A DNA stretch of 64,000 nt from assembly GCA_019639195.1 (NCBI GenBank), contig JAHBSI010000005.1:62001-126000 (forward strand). The letters run 5' to 3'. Numbering within the stretch: the first letter of the stretch is position 1; each line of letters begins with the position of its first letter. The translations under genes and the position numbers were made by a program. This DNA comes from Acidobacteriota bacterium. Its GTDB lineage: Bacteria; Acidobacteriota; Blastocatellia; Pyrinomonadales; Pyrinomonadaceae. This document shows, piece by piece, positions 26,476 through 36,600 of the stretch. Below the pieces are notes generated by a model. It saw only the letters and a program-made list of their open reading frames with translations. It did not search any database and was not told where the DNA came from.

Positions 26476-26670
26476 TTAAACTCCATCCGCTAATCCGCCA
26501 AGCAGATCGCCTGCTACCCCTAGAGCACCCTCAGCAACGGCCGTGATCCCGTCAATAGCTACGTCCAGCACCGTGTCTGAGGCAACTTCGATCCCGACAT
26601 CGGCAATAACCTCACCAATGTCAGTGCCGGTTGCTAGAACATCACTCTTCCTGTTTGGCTTCTGCATCAT
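26476..26670 (-). CDS. 64-aa protein of unknown function between sigma and anti-sigma genes
   Basis: A short acidic, Ala/Gly/Val-rich peptide (DVLATGTDIGEVIADVGIEV ... VAEGALGVAGDLLGGLADGV) with no signal peptide. It could form an amphipathic or weakly hydrophobic helix at its C terminus. The start codon shares a base with the sigma-factor stop (TAATG), strong evidence that it is translated by coupling. The product matches nothing I recognise. A role in tuning the sigma/anti-sigma pair is speculation from position. Confidence 0.6.
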   Translation of the reverse strand: MMQKPNRKSDVLATGTDIGEVIADVGIEVASDTVLDVAIDGITAVAEGALGVAGDLLGGLADGV

Positions 26671-27263
26671 TAGATCGTTACGACCCTCATCCTTCTCAAT
26701 ATCTTCGCCAGCTCGATCCGTCCGCGATTTATTCGCGATTTCACCGTTCCTTCCGGTATCCGCAGCACATCAACGATCTCCTGATAGGTCAGTTCCTCGA
26801 TGTCGCGTAGTATCACGCAAGTCCGGAGGTCTTCCGGCAGTTTGTCAATTCCTTCCTGCACCTGAGCTGCGAGTTCCTTTCGCTCCATCTCGCGGTGGGC
26901 CGAATTTCCGACCGCCCGCAAATGGTAGTGATGATCATCGACGGCATCTGCCATCGAATTTTGCGGATTACGCTGCCGGTGCCGGTAATCGTCAATTATC
27001 AAGTTCCGGGCGAGACGCATCAGCCAGTTTGCAAGATCGCCCTGCTTGGCGTCGTACTGATCGAGCGAGCGATAGACGCGAATAAAAACTTCCTGCGTCA
27101 GGTCTTCGGCCGCTTCGACGCTCGAGGTGAAGCGATACGCAAGGTTGAATATCCGACGCGAAAACGTCGTCACGACATCTTCCCAAGCGGCGCTGTCGCC
27201 CGAACGCGCCCGTCTGACGAGTTCTGCTCCGTTGATCTCAGCTGCAGATTTTGCTGCGTCCAA
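26670..27263 (-). CDS. ECF (RpoE-like) RNA polymerase sigma factor
   Basis: 197-residue sigma-70 family factor with only regions 2 and 4. Region 2 is FNLAYRFTSSVEAAEDLTQE with RNLIIDDYRHRQR; region 4 is LPEDLRTCVILRDIEELTYQE with IPEGTVKSRINRGR. It directs transcription of a regulon that probably includes its own operon. First gene of a five-gene unit; the anti-sigma factor is two genes downstream. Upstream is a divergent intergenic region with a weak candidate ECF promoter. Confidence 0.92.
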   Translation of the reverse strand: MDAAKSAAEINGAELVRRARSGDSAAWEDVVTTFSRRIFNLAYRFTSSVEAAEDLTQEVFIRVYRSLDQYDAKQGDLANWLMRLARNLIIDDYRHRQRNPQNSMADAVDDHHYHLRAVGNSAHREMERKELAAQVQEGIDKLPEDLRTCVILRDIEELTYQEIVDVLRIPEGTVKSRINRGRIELAKILRRMRVVTI

Positions 27264-27350
27264 CCTTCCTCTCCCGAGTCAAAATGCCTCTAGCCAATAA
27301 CTATATCAGCAACAAGGCCTTGGAACAGCGCCCCGTCAATCAAGAGTTAC

Positions 27351-27374
27351 GACCTGCCTGGACGAAAAGTTCCC
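27351..27374 (-). promoter_or_regulatory. Weak candidate ECF-type promoter for the sigma operon
   Basis: On the minus strand GGGAAC at 27374-27369 is followed after 15 nt by GTC at 27353-27351, about 88 nt before the start codon. The elements match the GGAAC/GTC pattern of ECF promoters, but the spacer is one or two nucleotides shorter than usual. Confidence 0.25.
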
Positions 27375-27513
27375 GTCAAAACACCATATTTTGATGGCTT
27401 CGGAGGCGCGAAGATGTATTTGTTAATATTTTTCGCGTTCAGCTTAGAAAATCGCCTTTCTATGCTGTATCTTTGCATTTTGCCCTTGTTGAGCGGGTCC
27501 TAATTTAACGACA

Positions 27514-28575
27514 TTGCGAAAAGCCCTTAAATATCTACTTATCATCCTTTTAACGGCGGCCTTCGTCTGGTATTTTGCACGAAATCTTGACTGGGCGGAG
27601 GTCACGCAAAGCCTGCGTAAGGCGAACATCTGGTATTTGGGCGCTTCGGCCGCGATCATCTGTTTTGGCTATTTTCTGCGTTCCGTGCGTTGGCAGGTTC
27701 TGCTAAAGCCGCTGACAGACTCGAACGTACGCGATCTTTTTGCGACAACGACGGTCGGATTCACGGCGATCTTCCTGATCGGCCGTGCCGGTGAGATCCT
27801 GAGGCCGATGTGGCTACCGATGCTCGACAAACGCGTTCGGCCGAGTTACGCGGTCATCACGATCGGCGTCGAACGCGTCTTTGACCTCGCCTCGCTCATC
27901 TGCTTTTTCAGCGTCAGCCTCATCTGGTTTCAAACGCGTGTCGGACACGAGGCCGAATATGCCTATATTCGGCTTGTCGGAAACCTGATGGCTCTCGGTG
28001 CGGTCTCATTCATCGTTTTCCTGCTGATCTATTCCTGGCGGAGCGAGCCGCTCATCAACTGGTTCGCAAGAATTTCCGACCGCAAGTTCATTCCAAAACG
28101 CCTGCGGACGATCTTCCTCGGACTGATGCAGCAGCTTGCAACATCGCTAAAAGTGATGACGAATGTCCGCGAGATCTTTTGGGTAACGCTGTGGACGATC
28201 GCCCTTTGGCTCGCCATTTCGATACCGACCTGGCTTGTTCTAATGGCATTCGGGCTTCCGCTTACGTTCGTGGATTCGATCTTTGTTATGGGCGTCGCTT
28301 CGATGGGTTCGCTCGTCCCGACGCCGGGCGGTGCGGCCGGCGCGTTTCACGCCGCAACCGCAGGCAGCCTTATACTTCTCGGCATCGGACACGAGGACGC
28401 GGCTGCTGTCTCGATCGTGATGCACTTGGTTTACTTTGCTCCGGCGGTCATTTTCGGTTTATATTATCTCGTCCACGGTGACATCAGCGTCAAGAGTTTT
28501 CGGCAGCTTCTCTCGAGCGAGAATGCCGAACGCGAGATCGAATCTGATTCGCCGAATTTCGAACCGCAGACATAA
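27514..28575 (+). CDS. LPG-synthase-type (UPF0104) integral membrane protein
   Basis: 353-residue polytopic protein with about seven or eight membrane helices, belonging to the transmembrane part of the lysylphosphatidylglycerol synthase/flippase family. Typical segments include SVRWQVLLKPL, VGFTAIFLIGRAGEILRP and SLVPTPGGAAGAFHAA. The soluble aminoacyl-transfer domain of MprF is absent, so it more likely handles or flips a lipid than makes aminoacyl-lipid. No ATG fits; the TTG at 27514 is the only plausible start before an in-frame stop. nrdR follows after 5 nt. Confidence 0.85.
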   Translation: MRKALKYLLIILLTAAFVWYFARNLDWAEVTQSLRKANIWYLGASAAIICFGYFLRSVRWQVLLKPLTDSNVRDLFATTTVGFTAIFLIGRAGEILRPMWLPMLDKRVRPSYAVITIGVERVFDLASLICFFSVSLIWFQTRVGHEAEYAYIRLVGNLMALGAVSFIVFLLIYSWRSEPLINWFARISDRKFIPKRLRTIFLGLMQQLATSLKVMTNVREIFWVTLWTIALWLAISIPTWLVLMAFGLPLTFVDSIFVMGVASMGSLVPTPGGAAGAFHAATAGSLILLGIGHEDAAAVSIVMHLVYFAPAVIFGLYYLVHGDISVKSFRQLLSSENAEREIESDSPNFEPQT

Positions 28576-28580
28576 CAAAA

Positions 28581-29075
28581 ATGCGTTGTCCTTTTTGCAC
28601 ACATCTTGAAGACAAGGTCGTTGATTCGCGCGAATCAAAAGATGGCGATTCGATACGCCGTCGCCGCGAATGTCTGCAATGCGGACGGCGATTCACTTCG
28701 TATGAACGGATCGACGAGATCCCGTATATGGTCGTCAAGAAGGACGGCAAACGTGAGCATTTCTATCGCGATAAGGTCATCGCCGGCCTCTTAAAGGCTG
28801 CCGAAAAACGCCCGATCTCGACCACCCAGCTCGAAACGATCGCCGACGAGGTCGAAAAGTTCGTTCAGGACGCGCCCGATCGCGAATTTTCGACGACCGA
28901 CGTCGGCAAACTGATAATGCGGCGGCTGAAAACGCTCGACAAGGTCGCGTATGTTAGATTTGCGTCCGTTTATCTCGAATTCGCAGATGTCTCGGAGTTT
29001 TTGACAGAACTAAAACAGCTTGTCGGAGCGAACGTGTCGGCGGGCAAAAAGGCAAAGAAAAACAGCAAAAACTGA
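28581..29075 (+). CDS. nrdR: Transcriptional repressor NrdR
   Basis: 164 residues. Represses ribonucleotide reductase genes in response to dATP/ATP. The N-terminal zinc ribbon has four ligands C3, C6, C31 and C34 in MRCPFC ... CLQCGRRF, followed by the ATP-cone domain starting YMVVKKDGKREHFYRDK. Family length and order are complete. It lies between a membrane protein and comM in a tight plus-strand run. No nrd genes or NrdR boxes are visible in the window. Confidence 0.96.
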   Translation: MRCPFCTHLEDKVVDSRESKDGDSIRRRRECLQCGRRFTSYERIDEIPYMVVKKDGKREHFYRDKVIAGLLKAAEKRPISTTQLETIADEVEKFVQDAPDREFSTTDVGKLIMRRLKTLDKVAYVRFASVYLEFADVSEFLTELKQLVGANVSAGKKAKKNSKN

Positions 29076-29081
29076 TCTCCT

Positions 29082-30644
29082 ATGGTGTTTCGCACTCAGT
29101 CGGCGGCGGTGTACGGCATCGACGCTTTGCTGGTCGATATTGAAGTCAATATACGTCCCGCATCCGAGAATGATATCTCGCCAAACATAATCATTGTCGG
29201 CCTCCCGGATACCGCTGTCCGCGAATCACGGGAACGCATCCGTGCCGCGATCCAAAATTCCGGATTCTTCTTTCCCGTCAGCAAAGTGACCGTCAATCTC
29301 GCTCCCGCCGACCTTCGCAAGGAAGGCGCGAGCTTCGACCTGCCGACTGCGCTCGGCATTCTTGGGGCGAACGGCGATCTTACAAACGGTGCAGAGATGG
29401 ACGCCGTTATGGCGATCGGAGAATTGTCGCTCGATGGCCGCGTACGGCCGGTCCGAGGTGCTCTCTCGATCGCTCTCGCTGCACGCGATAACAAGATAAA
29501 GCACCTTATCGTCCCGGAAGAGAACGGTTTTGAAGCGGCGGTCGTTCAAGGCGTTGCGGTCTATCCGGTCGCTGATCTTCGCACCGCGGTGAGCGTCTGC
29601 CGCGAGCTCGAATTCGGCGTCGCAAAAAGCGTCCGGCCTTTGGAGCTTGATGCGGATGCTCTTTCGAATAACGGGACAGGCTACGGCGTGGATTTCTCAG
29701 AAGTGCGTGGCCAATCGACCGCCAAACGAGCGCTTGAGATCGCAAGTGCCGGCGGTCACAACATACTTTTTATCGGCCCGCCGGGATCGGGAAAGACGAT
29801 GCTCGCACGCCGTCTGCCCACGATCCTGCCGCCGCTTGAGTTTGAAGAGGCCCTCGAGATCACAAAGATCCATTCCGTCGCAGGATTGACCGGAAGGAGC
29901 GGCCTTGTGACCGAGCGGCCGTTCAAATCGCCGCATCATACCGTGAGTCAGGCAGGCCTTGTCGGCGGCGGTTCCGTCCCGAAACCCGGCGAGGTAAGCC
30001 TTGCACATCTTGGGGTTCTTTTTCTCGACGAACTTCCGGAATTCGACCGGAGTGCACTTGAGGTCCTTCGTCAGCCGATGGAGGACAAGAGCGTAACGAT
30101 CTCTCGTGCGGCATCGTCGCTCACCTTTCCGGCGAATTTCACGCTCGTCGCCTCGATGAACCCTTGTCCGTGCGGATATTTTGGATCCTCCCGCGAATGC
30201 AAATGTTCGCCGATGCAGATACAGCGCTATGTTGGACGCGTCAGCGGCCCGCTGATGGACCGCATTGACATTCACATCGACGTCCCAAGCGTAAAGTTTG
30301 AAGAGCTTCGCGGCAGAACGACCGAGAAAAGCGAATCTTCCGCCGAAGTGCGCGAACGCGTCATCAAGGCACGGTCGATCCAGCTGAAACGCTTTGCCGG
30401 AAACACTTTCTCGAACTCTGCGATGGCTCCGCGTCAGATCCGCGAATTCTGTGCGATCGATACTGACGCAGAAGCTCTGCTTGAAAAAGCAATGCAGCGA
30501 CAGGGCCTTTCCGCCCGTGCGCACGACCGCATCCTAAAAGTCGCACGCACCATCGCCGATCTCGCCGCCGAACCCAACATCTCCGCCGCACACCTCTCCG
30601 AAGCCATCAACTATCGCTCCCTCGACCGCAACTACTGGGCATAG
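29082..30644 (+). CDS. comM: YifB/ComM-family Mg-chelatase-like AAA+ ATPase
   Basis: 520 residues. The N-terminal Lon-protease-like fold ([28 protein letters not shown]) is followed by the AAA+ module with Walker A GPPGSGKT, Walker [10 protein letters not shown], and [10 protein letters not shown], all typical of YifB/ComM. In naturally competent bacteria ComM is a branch-migration helicase for integrating donor DNA; here competence is not otherwise shown. The ATG is 6 nt after nrdR. Confidence 0.93.
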   Translation: MVFRTQSAAVYGIDALLVDIEVNIRPASENDISPNIIIVGLPDTAVRESRERIRAAIQNSGFFFPVSKVTVNLAPADLRKEGASFDLPTALGILGANGDLTNGAEMDAVMAIGELSLDGRVRPVRGALSIALAARDNKIKHLIVPEENGFEAAVVQGVAVYPVADLRTAVSVCRELEFGVAKSVRPLELDADALSNNGTGYGVDFSEVRGQSTAKRALEIASAGGHNILFIGPPGSGKTMLARRLPTILPPLEFEEALEITKIHSVAGLTGRSGLVTERPFKSPHHTVSQAGLVGGGSVPKPGEVSLAHLGVLFLDELPEFDRSALEVLRQPMEDKSVTISRAASSLTFPANFTLVASMNPCPCGYFGSSRECKCSPMQIQRYVGRVSGPLMDRIDIHIDVPSVKFEELRGRTTEKSESSAEVRERVIKARSIQLKRFAGNTFSNSAMAPRQIREFCAIDTDAEALLEKAMQRQGLSARAHDRILKVARTIADLAAEPNISAAHLSEAINYRSLDRNYWA

Positions 30645-30723
30645 CCTGCTGTTCGTTCTCAACGACCTTGTCTAGTGAAAGGCGTTGGACGATGACTGTA
30701 AGTGTTTAGGTGAAAGGAGTTAT

Positions 30724-30747
30724 TTGCCGCAGGACGGTTTGCGGCAA
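30724..30747. repeat. Inverted repeat between comM and dusB
   Basis: TTGCCGCA at 30724-30731 and TGCGGCAA at 30740-30747 form a perfect 8-bp stem with an 8-nt loop. There is no following U tract, so terminator function is uncertain; it could be an operator for the dusB unit. Confidence 0.4.
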
Positions 30748-30810
30748 GAGTTGCGGTCGAAAAAGGTGGATTCCGGTCGAACCTATTGTAAAATAAGAGT
30801 TTGACCGCGT

Positions 30811-31872
30811 ATGAAGGGTTTCAAGGTAAGAGACATCGATATTGATCCGCCGCTAATTCTTTCACCGATGGCGGGTGTGACGGACTACACGTTCCGGCGT
30901 TTGATAAAACGCCGCGGCGGTGTGGGGCTTGTCGTGTCGGAGTTCATCTCGGTCGAGGGTCTGACGCGGGGAAATCCAAAATCCAAGCGGCAGATGCACT
31001 TCGACGAAGAAGAAAGGCCTTTCGCGGTGCAGATCTTTGGCGGACGTCCGGAACGAATGGCGATGGGTGCGGAGATGGCCGAAGAGGTCGGTGCCGACAT
31101 TCTGGATGTGAATTGCGGCTGTCCGGCACCGAAGGTCGTCCGCAATGGCGGCGGTTCCGGTCTGTTGCGGGAACCAAAACAGCTCGAGCTCATCCTACGC
31201 GAGATAAAGCGTTCGATCTCGATCCCGCTGACGCTCAAGGTTCGGACTGGATATTCAGAATCCTCGATCAATGTCGTCGATATCGCAAAGATGGCCGAGC
31301 AATGCGGCGTCGAGCACATACAGGTGCACGGACGCACACGTGAGCAGGGTTACAAAGGCCTTGCAAATTGGGAGATCATCGGCCAGGTGAAGCAGGCTGT
31401 CTCGATCCCCGTATCCGGCAACGGCGATATCACATCGATCGAATACGGGATGAAGCGTTGGGCGGAGACGGGCGTTGACGGCATTCTGATCGGCCGCGGT
31501 GCGATGCAAAATCCGTGGATATTCCGACAGTTTGCGGATGCGCTTGCGGGCCGCGAACCGTATCAACCGGATGTCGAAGAGAAGAAATCCGTTCTGCTCG
31601 AATTCTTTGGGATGTGCCGCGAAGAGATGCCGGAGATCGTTGCTCTCGGCAAGATGAAACAGCTTGCGGGTCAGTTCACAAAGGGACTGCCCGGAGGTGC
31701 ACAATTCAGGCAGACGCTCTATCATTCGCATTCGGCGGACGAGATACTCATCAACATCACGATGTATTTCGAGACCTTGCGGCGAGGCGAGATGTTCGGC
31801 GATGGCCGCGTTGAGAAAGATGAGCCTCCGCAAATGGAATCGTGCTCTGCCGGTGCATTTTACGGGCTTTGA
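30811..31872 (+). CDS. dusB: tRNA-dihydrouridine synthase, DusB type
   Basis: 353-residue FMN enzyme that reduces uridine in the tRNA D-loop. The barrel start LILSPMAGVTDYTFRRL, the catalytic Cys in DVNCGCPAPKV (C102), the Lys of TLKVRTGY, the HGRTREQGYKG segment and GNGDI/GILIGRGAMQNPWIF FMN-phosphate loops are all present. Length matches DusB-like family members. The downstream secreted-protein gene starts 11 nt after the stop. Confidence 0.95.
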   Translation: MKGFKVRDIDIDPPLILSPMAGVTDYTFRRLIKRRGGVGLVVSEFISVEGLTRGNPKSKRQMHFDEEERPFAVQIFGGRPERMAMGAEMAEEVGADILDVNCGCPAPKVVRNGGGSGLLREPKQLELILREIKRSISIPLTLKVRTGYSESSINVVDIAKMAEQCGVEHIQVHGRTREQGYKGLANWEIIGQVKQAVSIPVSGNGDITSIEYGMKRWAETGVDGILIGRGAMQNPWIFRQFADALAGREPYQPDVEEKKSVLLEFFGMCREEMPEIVALGKMKQLAGQFTKGLPGGAQFRQTLYHSHSADEILINITMYFETLRRGEMFGDGRVEKDEPPQMESCSAGAFYGL

Positions 31873-31883
31873 GGGGAGAGAAA

Positions 31884-32363
31884 GTGAGCAAGATACTTAC
31901 CACAGTGTTCGCTGCATTCATCGGGATCGTTGGCCTTGCATCAACCGCTGCGGCGCAGGCCTCGCCGCCGAAGCCGTCCGCCACGCCCGTGCATTCAAGT
32001 GAACCGGGCCCGATCAAATCTTCGCCTGCGTATGCCGAGGTCTTGCTGCGAAAGACGGAACTCGAATCCGATCTGCTTTCGTTTGCCGAAGACTATACCG
32101 ACCAGAACCCAAAGGTCATCGACACGCGTTTTGAACTTGCAACTCTCTCAAAAGACATCGACCGACTCTTCGCGGTTCGGCCTGATGACGTCGCAAAACT
32201 AACGCTTGCCCTTGGCAAACTTATTGTCAGACGTGCCGAGGTTGAAACGGAATTGAATCGGCTCTTACGCACGTACAATCCTGATCATCCGCAGGTTAAG
32301 CGTGCCCTCAAAAAGGCTGAGCTCTATCGCGATGCTCTGAAAGATGTGCTTGGCGGGAAGTGA
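31884..32363 (+). CDS. Secreted coiled-coil protein of unknown function
   Basis: 159 residues from the GTG at 31884, which has GGGGAGAG directly upstream and begins the signal peptide (MSKILTTVFAAFIGIVGLASTAAAQ). An earlier ATG at 31842 overlaps dusB and lacks these features. After a Pro/Ser linker, residues 55-159 are predicted to be mostly helical, with YNPDHPQVKRALKKAELY near the end, reminiscent of the coiled-coil arm of chain-length or secretion adaptors, without an assignable family. Confidence 0.7.
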   Translation: MSKILTTVFAAFIGIVGLASTAAAQASPPKPSATPVHSSEPGPIKSSPAYAEVLLRKTELESDLLSFAEDYTDQNPKVIDTRFELATLSKDIDRLFAVRPDDVAKLTLALGKLIVRRAEVETELNRLLRTYNPDHPQVKRALKKAELYRDALKDVLGGK

Positions 32364-32388
32364 AGATCTAAGGTCTTTCCAAAGAAGT

Positions 32389-32419
32389 GCGGTCACCGTA
32401 TTTCGAATACAGTGACCGC
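32389..32419. terminator. Hairpin between convergent genes
   Basis: GCGGTCAC at 32389-32396 pairs with GTGACCGC at 32412-32419; after one mismatch GTATT pairs with AATAC around a TCG loop. Thirteen base pairs between convergent genes suggest a bidirectional terminator, although U tracts are poor on both strands. Confidence 0.5.
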
Positions 32420-32431
32420 GAGAATGAAGGT

Positions 32432-33487
32432 CTAGTTCGAGCCCTTCGTTTCCTTTCGCTCGTCGGCATATAGCAGCGGCGAAACGATCGGGCGATATGT
32501 ATCGTTGATCTTGATGTAGGCGTCCGCACGCAGGTCGGTCATAAACTTCTTCTGAGCGGCCGGGCCTTTTTCCTGAAGAATTGCGAGGCGAACAGCGTTC
32601 TCATCAAAGGTTGACTCGGACCCGGCGGCTTCGCGGCCATCGATGCGAAGGATGACGATGCCCATCTTCTCTACCTCAAATGGCAGAGTGTAATCGCCGA
32701 CCTTGATCCCGGCGATCGGCTTCTTGATTACGTCGGTCAGGGTGTTGACGGCAATCTTTTCGGCCTTGCCCGCTCCTTCTGTTACGACCCCGGGGTCAGA
32801 ATTGGCCTTTGCAAGGTCATCAAAGTTTGCACCTTTCTTGAGCTCGTCATAGATCTCTTTTGCTTTCGCATGGACAGCGGCCTCATCACGGCCTGCAAAT
32901 CCAAGATAGATCTCGCTGTAAGAAACCGTTTCCGGCTTGATGAACTTTGCTTTGTGAGCTTCGAAGTATGTCTTGAGCTCGTCAGGCGTCGCTTCCCAGA
33001 AGACCTTCTTTTGGACAAGTTCCTGGATGACCTTATCTCTCGTTGCCTGTTTTCGCCAGTTCTCTTTGATATCGTCCGGCTCGAAGCCCTGCGATCGCAT
33101 CATCTGATAGAGTGCGTCGATGGTCTTGAGGTTGTTGTCCTTCATTATCTGGACGAAGCGGGCGTTGATGTCGGCATCGACCTGCGAATCGAGCCCAACC
33201 TCCTTTGCCTTCTGCACCAGCAGTTCTTCGTTGATCATGTTGGCGATCAGCTCGCCTTCTTTCTCGTCAACAAGGCGTTTCGCTTCTTCGGCCGTCTTGC
33301 CTTCCTTGACGTACGAATCGACCATATCCTTTTTGACGTGCTTGATGCGGGAAAGCGTGATCACGCTGTCATTAACGACCGCAACGACCTCGTCAACGAC
33401 GCGAGTTGCCGTTTCCTGAGCTGCGGCAACACTACCGAGAACCGCGACCGTGAGCGAGGTGAGCAGAATGCTTCGTAAATACTTCAT
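32432..33487 (-). CDS. Periplasmic SurA/PpiD-like peptidyl-prolyl isomerase
   Basis: 351 residues from the ATG at 33487, where the signal peptide MKYLRSILLTSLTVAVLGSVAAAQ begins; the frame runs further upstream but without a better start. It has a SurA_N-type chaperone region (VVAVVNDSVITLSRIKHVKK, ELIANMINEELLVQKAKEVG) and a parvulin rotamase domain (SYSEIYLGFAGRDE, FDDLAKANSDP). Predicted to assist folding of outer-membrane or secreted proteins. Several secreted proteins in the window are possible clients. Confidence 0.85.
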   Translation of the reverse strand: MKYLRSILLTSLTVAVLGSVAAAQETATRVVDEVVAVVNDSVITLSRIKHVKKDMVDSYVKEGKTAEEAKRLVDEKEGELIANMINEELLVQKAKEVGLDSQVDADINARFVQIMKDNNLKTIDALYQMMRSQGFEPDDIKENWRKQATRDKVIQELVQKKVFWEATPDELKTYFEAHKAKFIKPETVSYSEIYLGFAGRDEAAVHAKAKEIYDELKKGANFDDLAKANSDPGVVTEGAGKAEKIAVNTLTDVIKKPIAGIKVGDYTLPFEVEKMGIVILRIDGREAAGSESTFDENAVRLAILQEKGPAAQKKFMTDLRADAYIKINDTYRPIVSPLLYADERKETKGSN

Positions 33488-33686
33488 TTTTGATAATTTT
33501 AGGCCGAAAGCTTTTTCGCGCAAAAGAAAGTTTATAGCCTTACCGGACCTGATTTGCAAACCGGAGTATTTGATGCCGCCGACGCCCGGTTGGTTTTATG
33601 AGAATGTGACGCGATCCGCATTTTGATTCCAGCCGCGTACTTCAAGATCCGGGATCTCTCTGACCCCGGACGCTCGGTACGGTAAC

Positions 33687-36600
33687 TTAAGCAGCTAAAG
33701 CATTTAGCGTTGCGATCGCCGTTGCGATCGCTGTTTCGCCCGGCTGCGACGCTGTTCGGAAGATGCCGTTCGGCGAGAAGCTTGTTCCCGCGATCTCGTC
33801 GAGCGTCCGAAGCAGTTTGTCGGGCGCAACGCGGCTTGATTCACCGAATTTGATCGCAATGGCGTTGCCCGACCGGTCGATCGAAACGACGCGAATGCGC
33901 TCAGCCAACTGCCGTAACCTGCCGTATTCAAGCAGATTTTCGACCTCCTGAGGCAGTCGTCCGTAGCGATCCTCGATCTCGCCGCGTATCGCATCGAGAG
34001 CCTCGGGCGAATCGGCAGAGGCGATCCGCTTGTAGGTCCGCAGTCGCTGAGATGCTTCCTGAATATAGCCTTTCGGGATCGACACATCGACGCCGAGATT
34101 GATCGAGACCCCGACCTCGTCCGCGACCTCTTCGCCCTTAAGCTCTGCGATGGTGCGTTCGAGCATCTTGGTGTAGAGGTCAAAGCCGAGTGCATCGAGA
34201 TGGCCGGATTGCTGGCCGCCGAGGATGTTGCCGGCACCGCGGAGTTCGAGGTCGAGTGCGGCAAGACGGAATCCTGCACCGAGGTCAGAGAATTCGCGTA
34301 TCGCCGAAAGCCGTCTGCGGGCGATCGGCGTAAGCTCGAGTTCGCTCGGGATCAGCAGATATGCGTATGCACGGCGGTTCGAACGCCCGACGCGCCCGCG
34401 GAGCTGATAGAGCTGCGAAAGGCCGTAATTGTCGGCTCGATTGATGATCATCGTGTTCGCACGCGGGATGTCGATGCCGTTCTCGATGATGGTTGTCGCG
34501 ACAAGCACGTCGTACTTGTAGTCGATGAAATCGAGCATAACGGTCTCCATCTCGGCCTCATTCATCTGGCCGTGGCCGATCGCGATACGAGCCTCGGGCA
34601 CGATCTTTCCTATTAAGGCCGCGACCGACTCGATGGATTCGACGCGATTGTGGATAAAGAAGATCTGGCCGTTGCGTGCCAGCTCGAGCTCGATCGCCGA
34701 ACGAATTACACTCTCCGAGAACTGAACGACCTGCGTGTTGATCGCAAGGCGGTCTCGCGGAGGAGTTTCGATCACGGACATATCACGCATCCCGAGAAGC
34801 GACATATTCAATGTCCTAGGGATCGGTGTTGCAGATAGCGTTAGGACATCGACCTTCTTCTTTAGCTGCTTGAGCTTCTCCTTGTGGCCGACGCCGAAAC
34901 GCTGTTCTTCGTCGATGACGACGATGCCGAGCTTGGGTAATTTGACATCGGTCGAGAGGATGCGATGCGTGCCGATCAGCACGTCGATCTCGCCCTTGGA
35001 CGCAAGTTCGACGACCGCCTTCTGCTCCTTTGCAGTACGAAATCTGGAGAGCAGTTCGATCTTGATCGGGAAAGCGGCAAATCGCTTCTTGAACGTTTCG
35101 AAGTGCTGGTAAGCGAGCACGGTCGTGGGCGTCAGTACGGCGGCCTGCTTGCCGTCCATCACGGCCTTAAAAACGGCCCGCATCGCGACCTCGGTCTTGC
35201 CATAACCGACATCACCGATGATCAGACGATCCATGGGCGAAGCGGTCTCCATATCGCCCTTGACGTCCTCGATCGCGGCCGCCTGGTCGGCCGTCAGGTC
35301 GTAAGGAAATGCATCCTCGAACTCGACCTGCCACGGCATATCGGCCGGGAATGCGTGCCCTGTGACGAGTTTGCGTTCGGCATAAAGCTTCAGCAGCTCG
35401 TCGGCCATATCACGCATCGCGCGCTTCGCCCTGGCCTTTGTCTTCTGCCAGCCGATGCCGCCGAGGCGGTCGAGCGATGGGGCCGTTGCCTCACCGGACG
35501 AATATCTCGAGATAAGATCAGCACGCTCGACCGGAACAAAAAGCTTGGCTTCGTCGGCATAAACGAGCAGCATAAACTCCCGCTCGCTGCCCTGCGTGGT
35601 GATCGTCTCAAGTCCGGCAAAGCGTCCGATACCGTGATCGACGTGCACGACGAAATCGCCCGGTTTTAGGTCGCGAAAGTCCGAAATGAACGCCCCGAGA
35701 CGACTCTTTCGCCTTCGTGTTTCCGCGGGTTCGGGAGCGGTCGTCTCGCCAAAGATGTCAGTCTCAGAGAGAAACGCAAGGCCCTCGTCCGGCATCGTAA
35801 AGCCCGATGCGATATGCCCGACGCGAATGTCGCGGCCTGTAACATTCACACCGTATTCGTCGAATATCTCGGCCAAACGCTCGGCCATTCCGATCGTTTC
35901 GAGCACGAACTTCGGAGCGACCGTTGCCTTCTTGAGATCCTCCGAAAGGGAAGCGATGTCGCCGCGATACTTCCGGGCGACCTGCGAGCGGAACTCGATC
36001 TCGCTCGGCCTTTCATCACCCACAAAAAGGAATGCCAGAGCGGAATTTCCCTCGATGGCACCGTCCACCTCGAATTCCGCATCGACAGCTGCATCCGTCC
36101 GCCCAAGTGACCGAAGTTCGACGCGCGACACCAGCGAGATCTTTGTGCGCAGTTCATCAAGCGGCAGGAATAATGCCGAAGGTTCAAGAGCGATATCGCC
36201 GTCCGTATCGACCGCTACGTATCGCTCCTCGAGGTGTTCGTGGAGCGTCCTTGCAGTCGTCTCAATGAGCGACGGTTCGTCAAAGACAAACACGAAGTCC
36301 TCAAGATGATCGAACGCCGACGCATCTAACGGCTGGACAAGGGGAAGCAGATATTCCCAACCGGAAAAATCCTCACCTTCCTTTGCGAAAGCCGTTCTGT
36401 CGGCAAGGTTGCGCTGGAATTTAGCGTCCCTCCAGCGGTCTTTCGCCGCTGCGGCCCACTCACGGAACGTGTCCGCGGAAACGGAGAAAGCACGCATCGG
36501 AGGCACGATGACCTCGGACGTATGCTCGATCGAACGCTGGGTCTCGGGGTCGAAGGTCCGCATCGATTCGATCTCGTCGCCGAAAAACTCGACGCGTATC

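Noticed and set aside
29697..30524. 275-residue antisense frame opposite comM.
   Set aside because: Opposite strand of a well-conserved AAA+ gene; composition and lack of start signals mark it as a shadow.
30748..30800. T-loop-like sequence (reverse complement GGTTCGACC) in the comM-dusB gap.
   Set aside because: No T-stem or acceptor pairing can be built around it.
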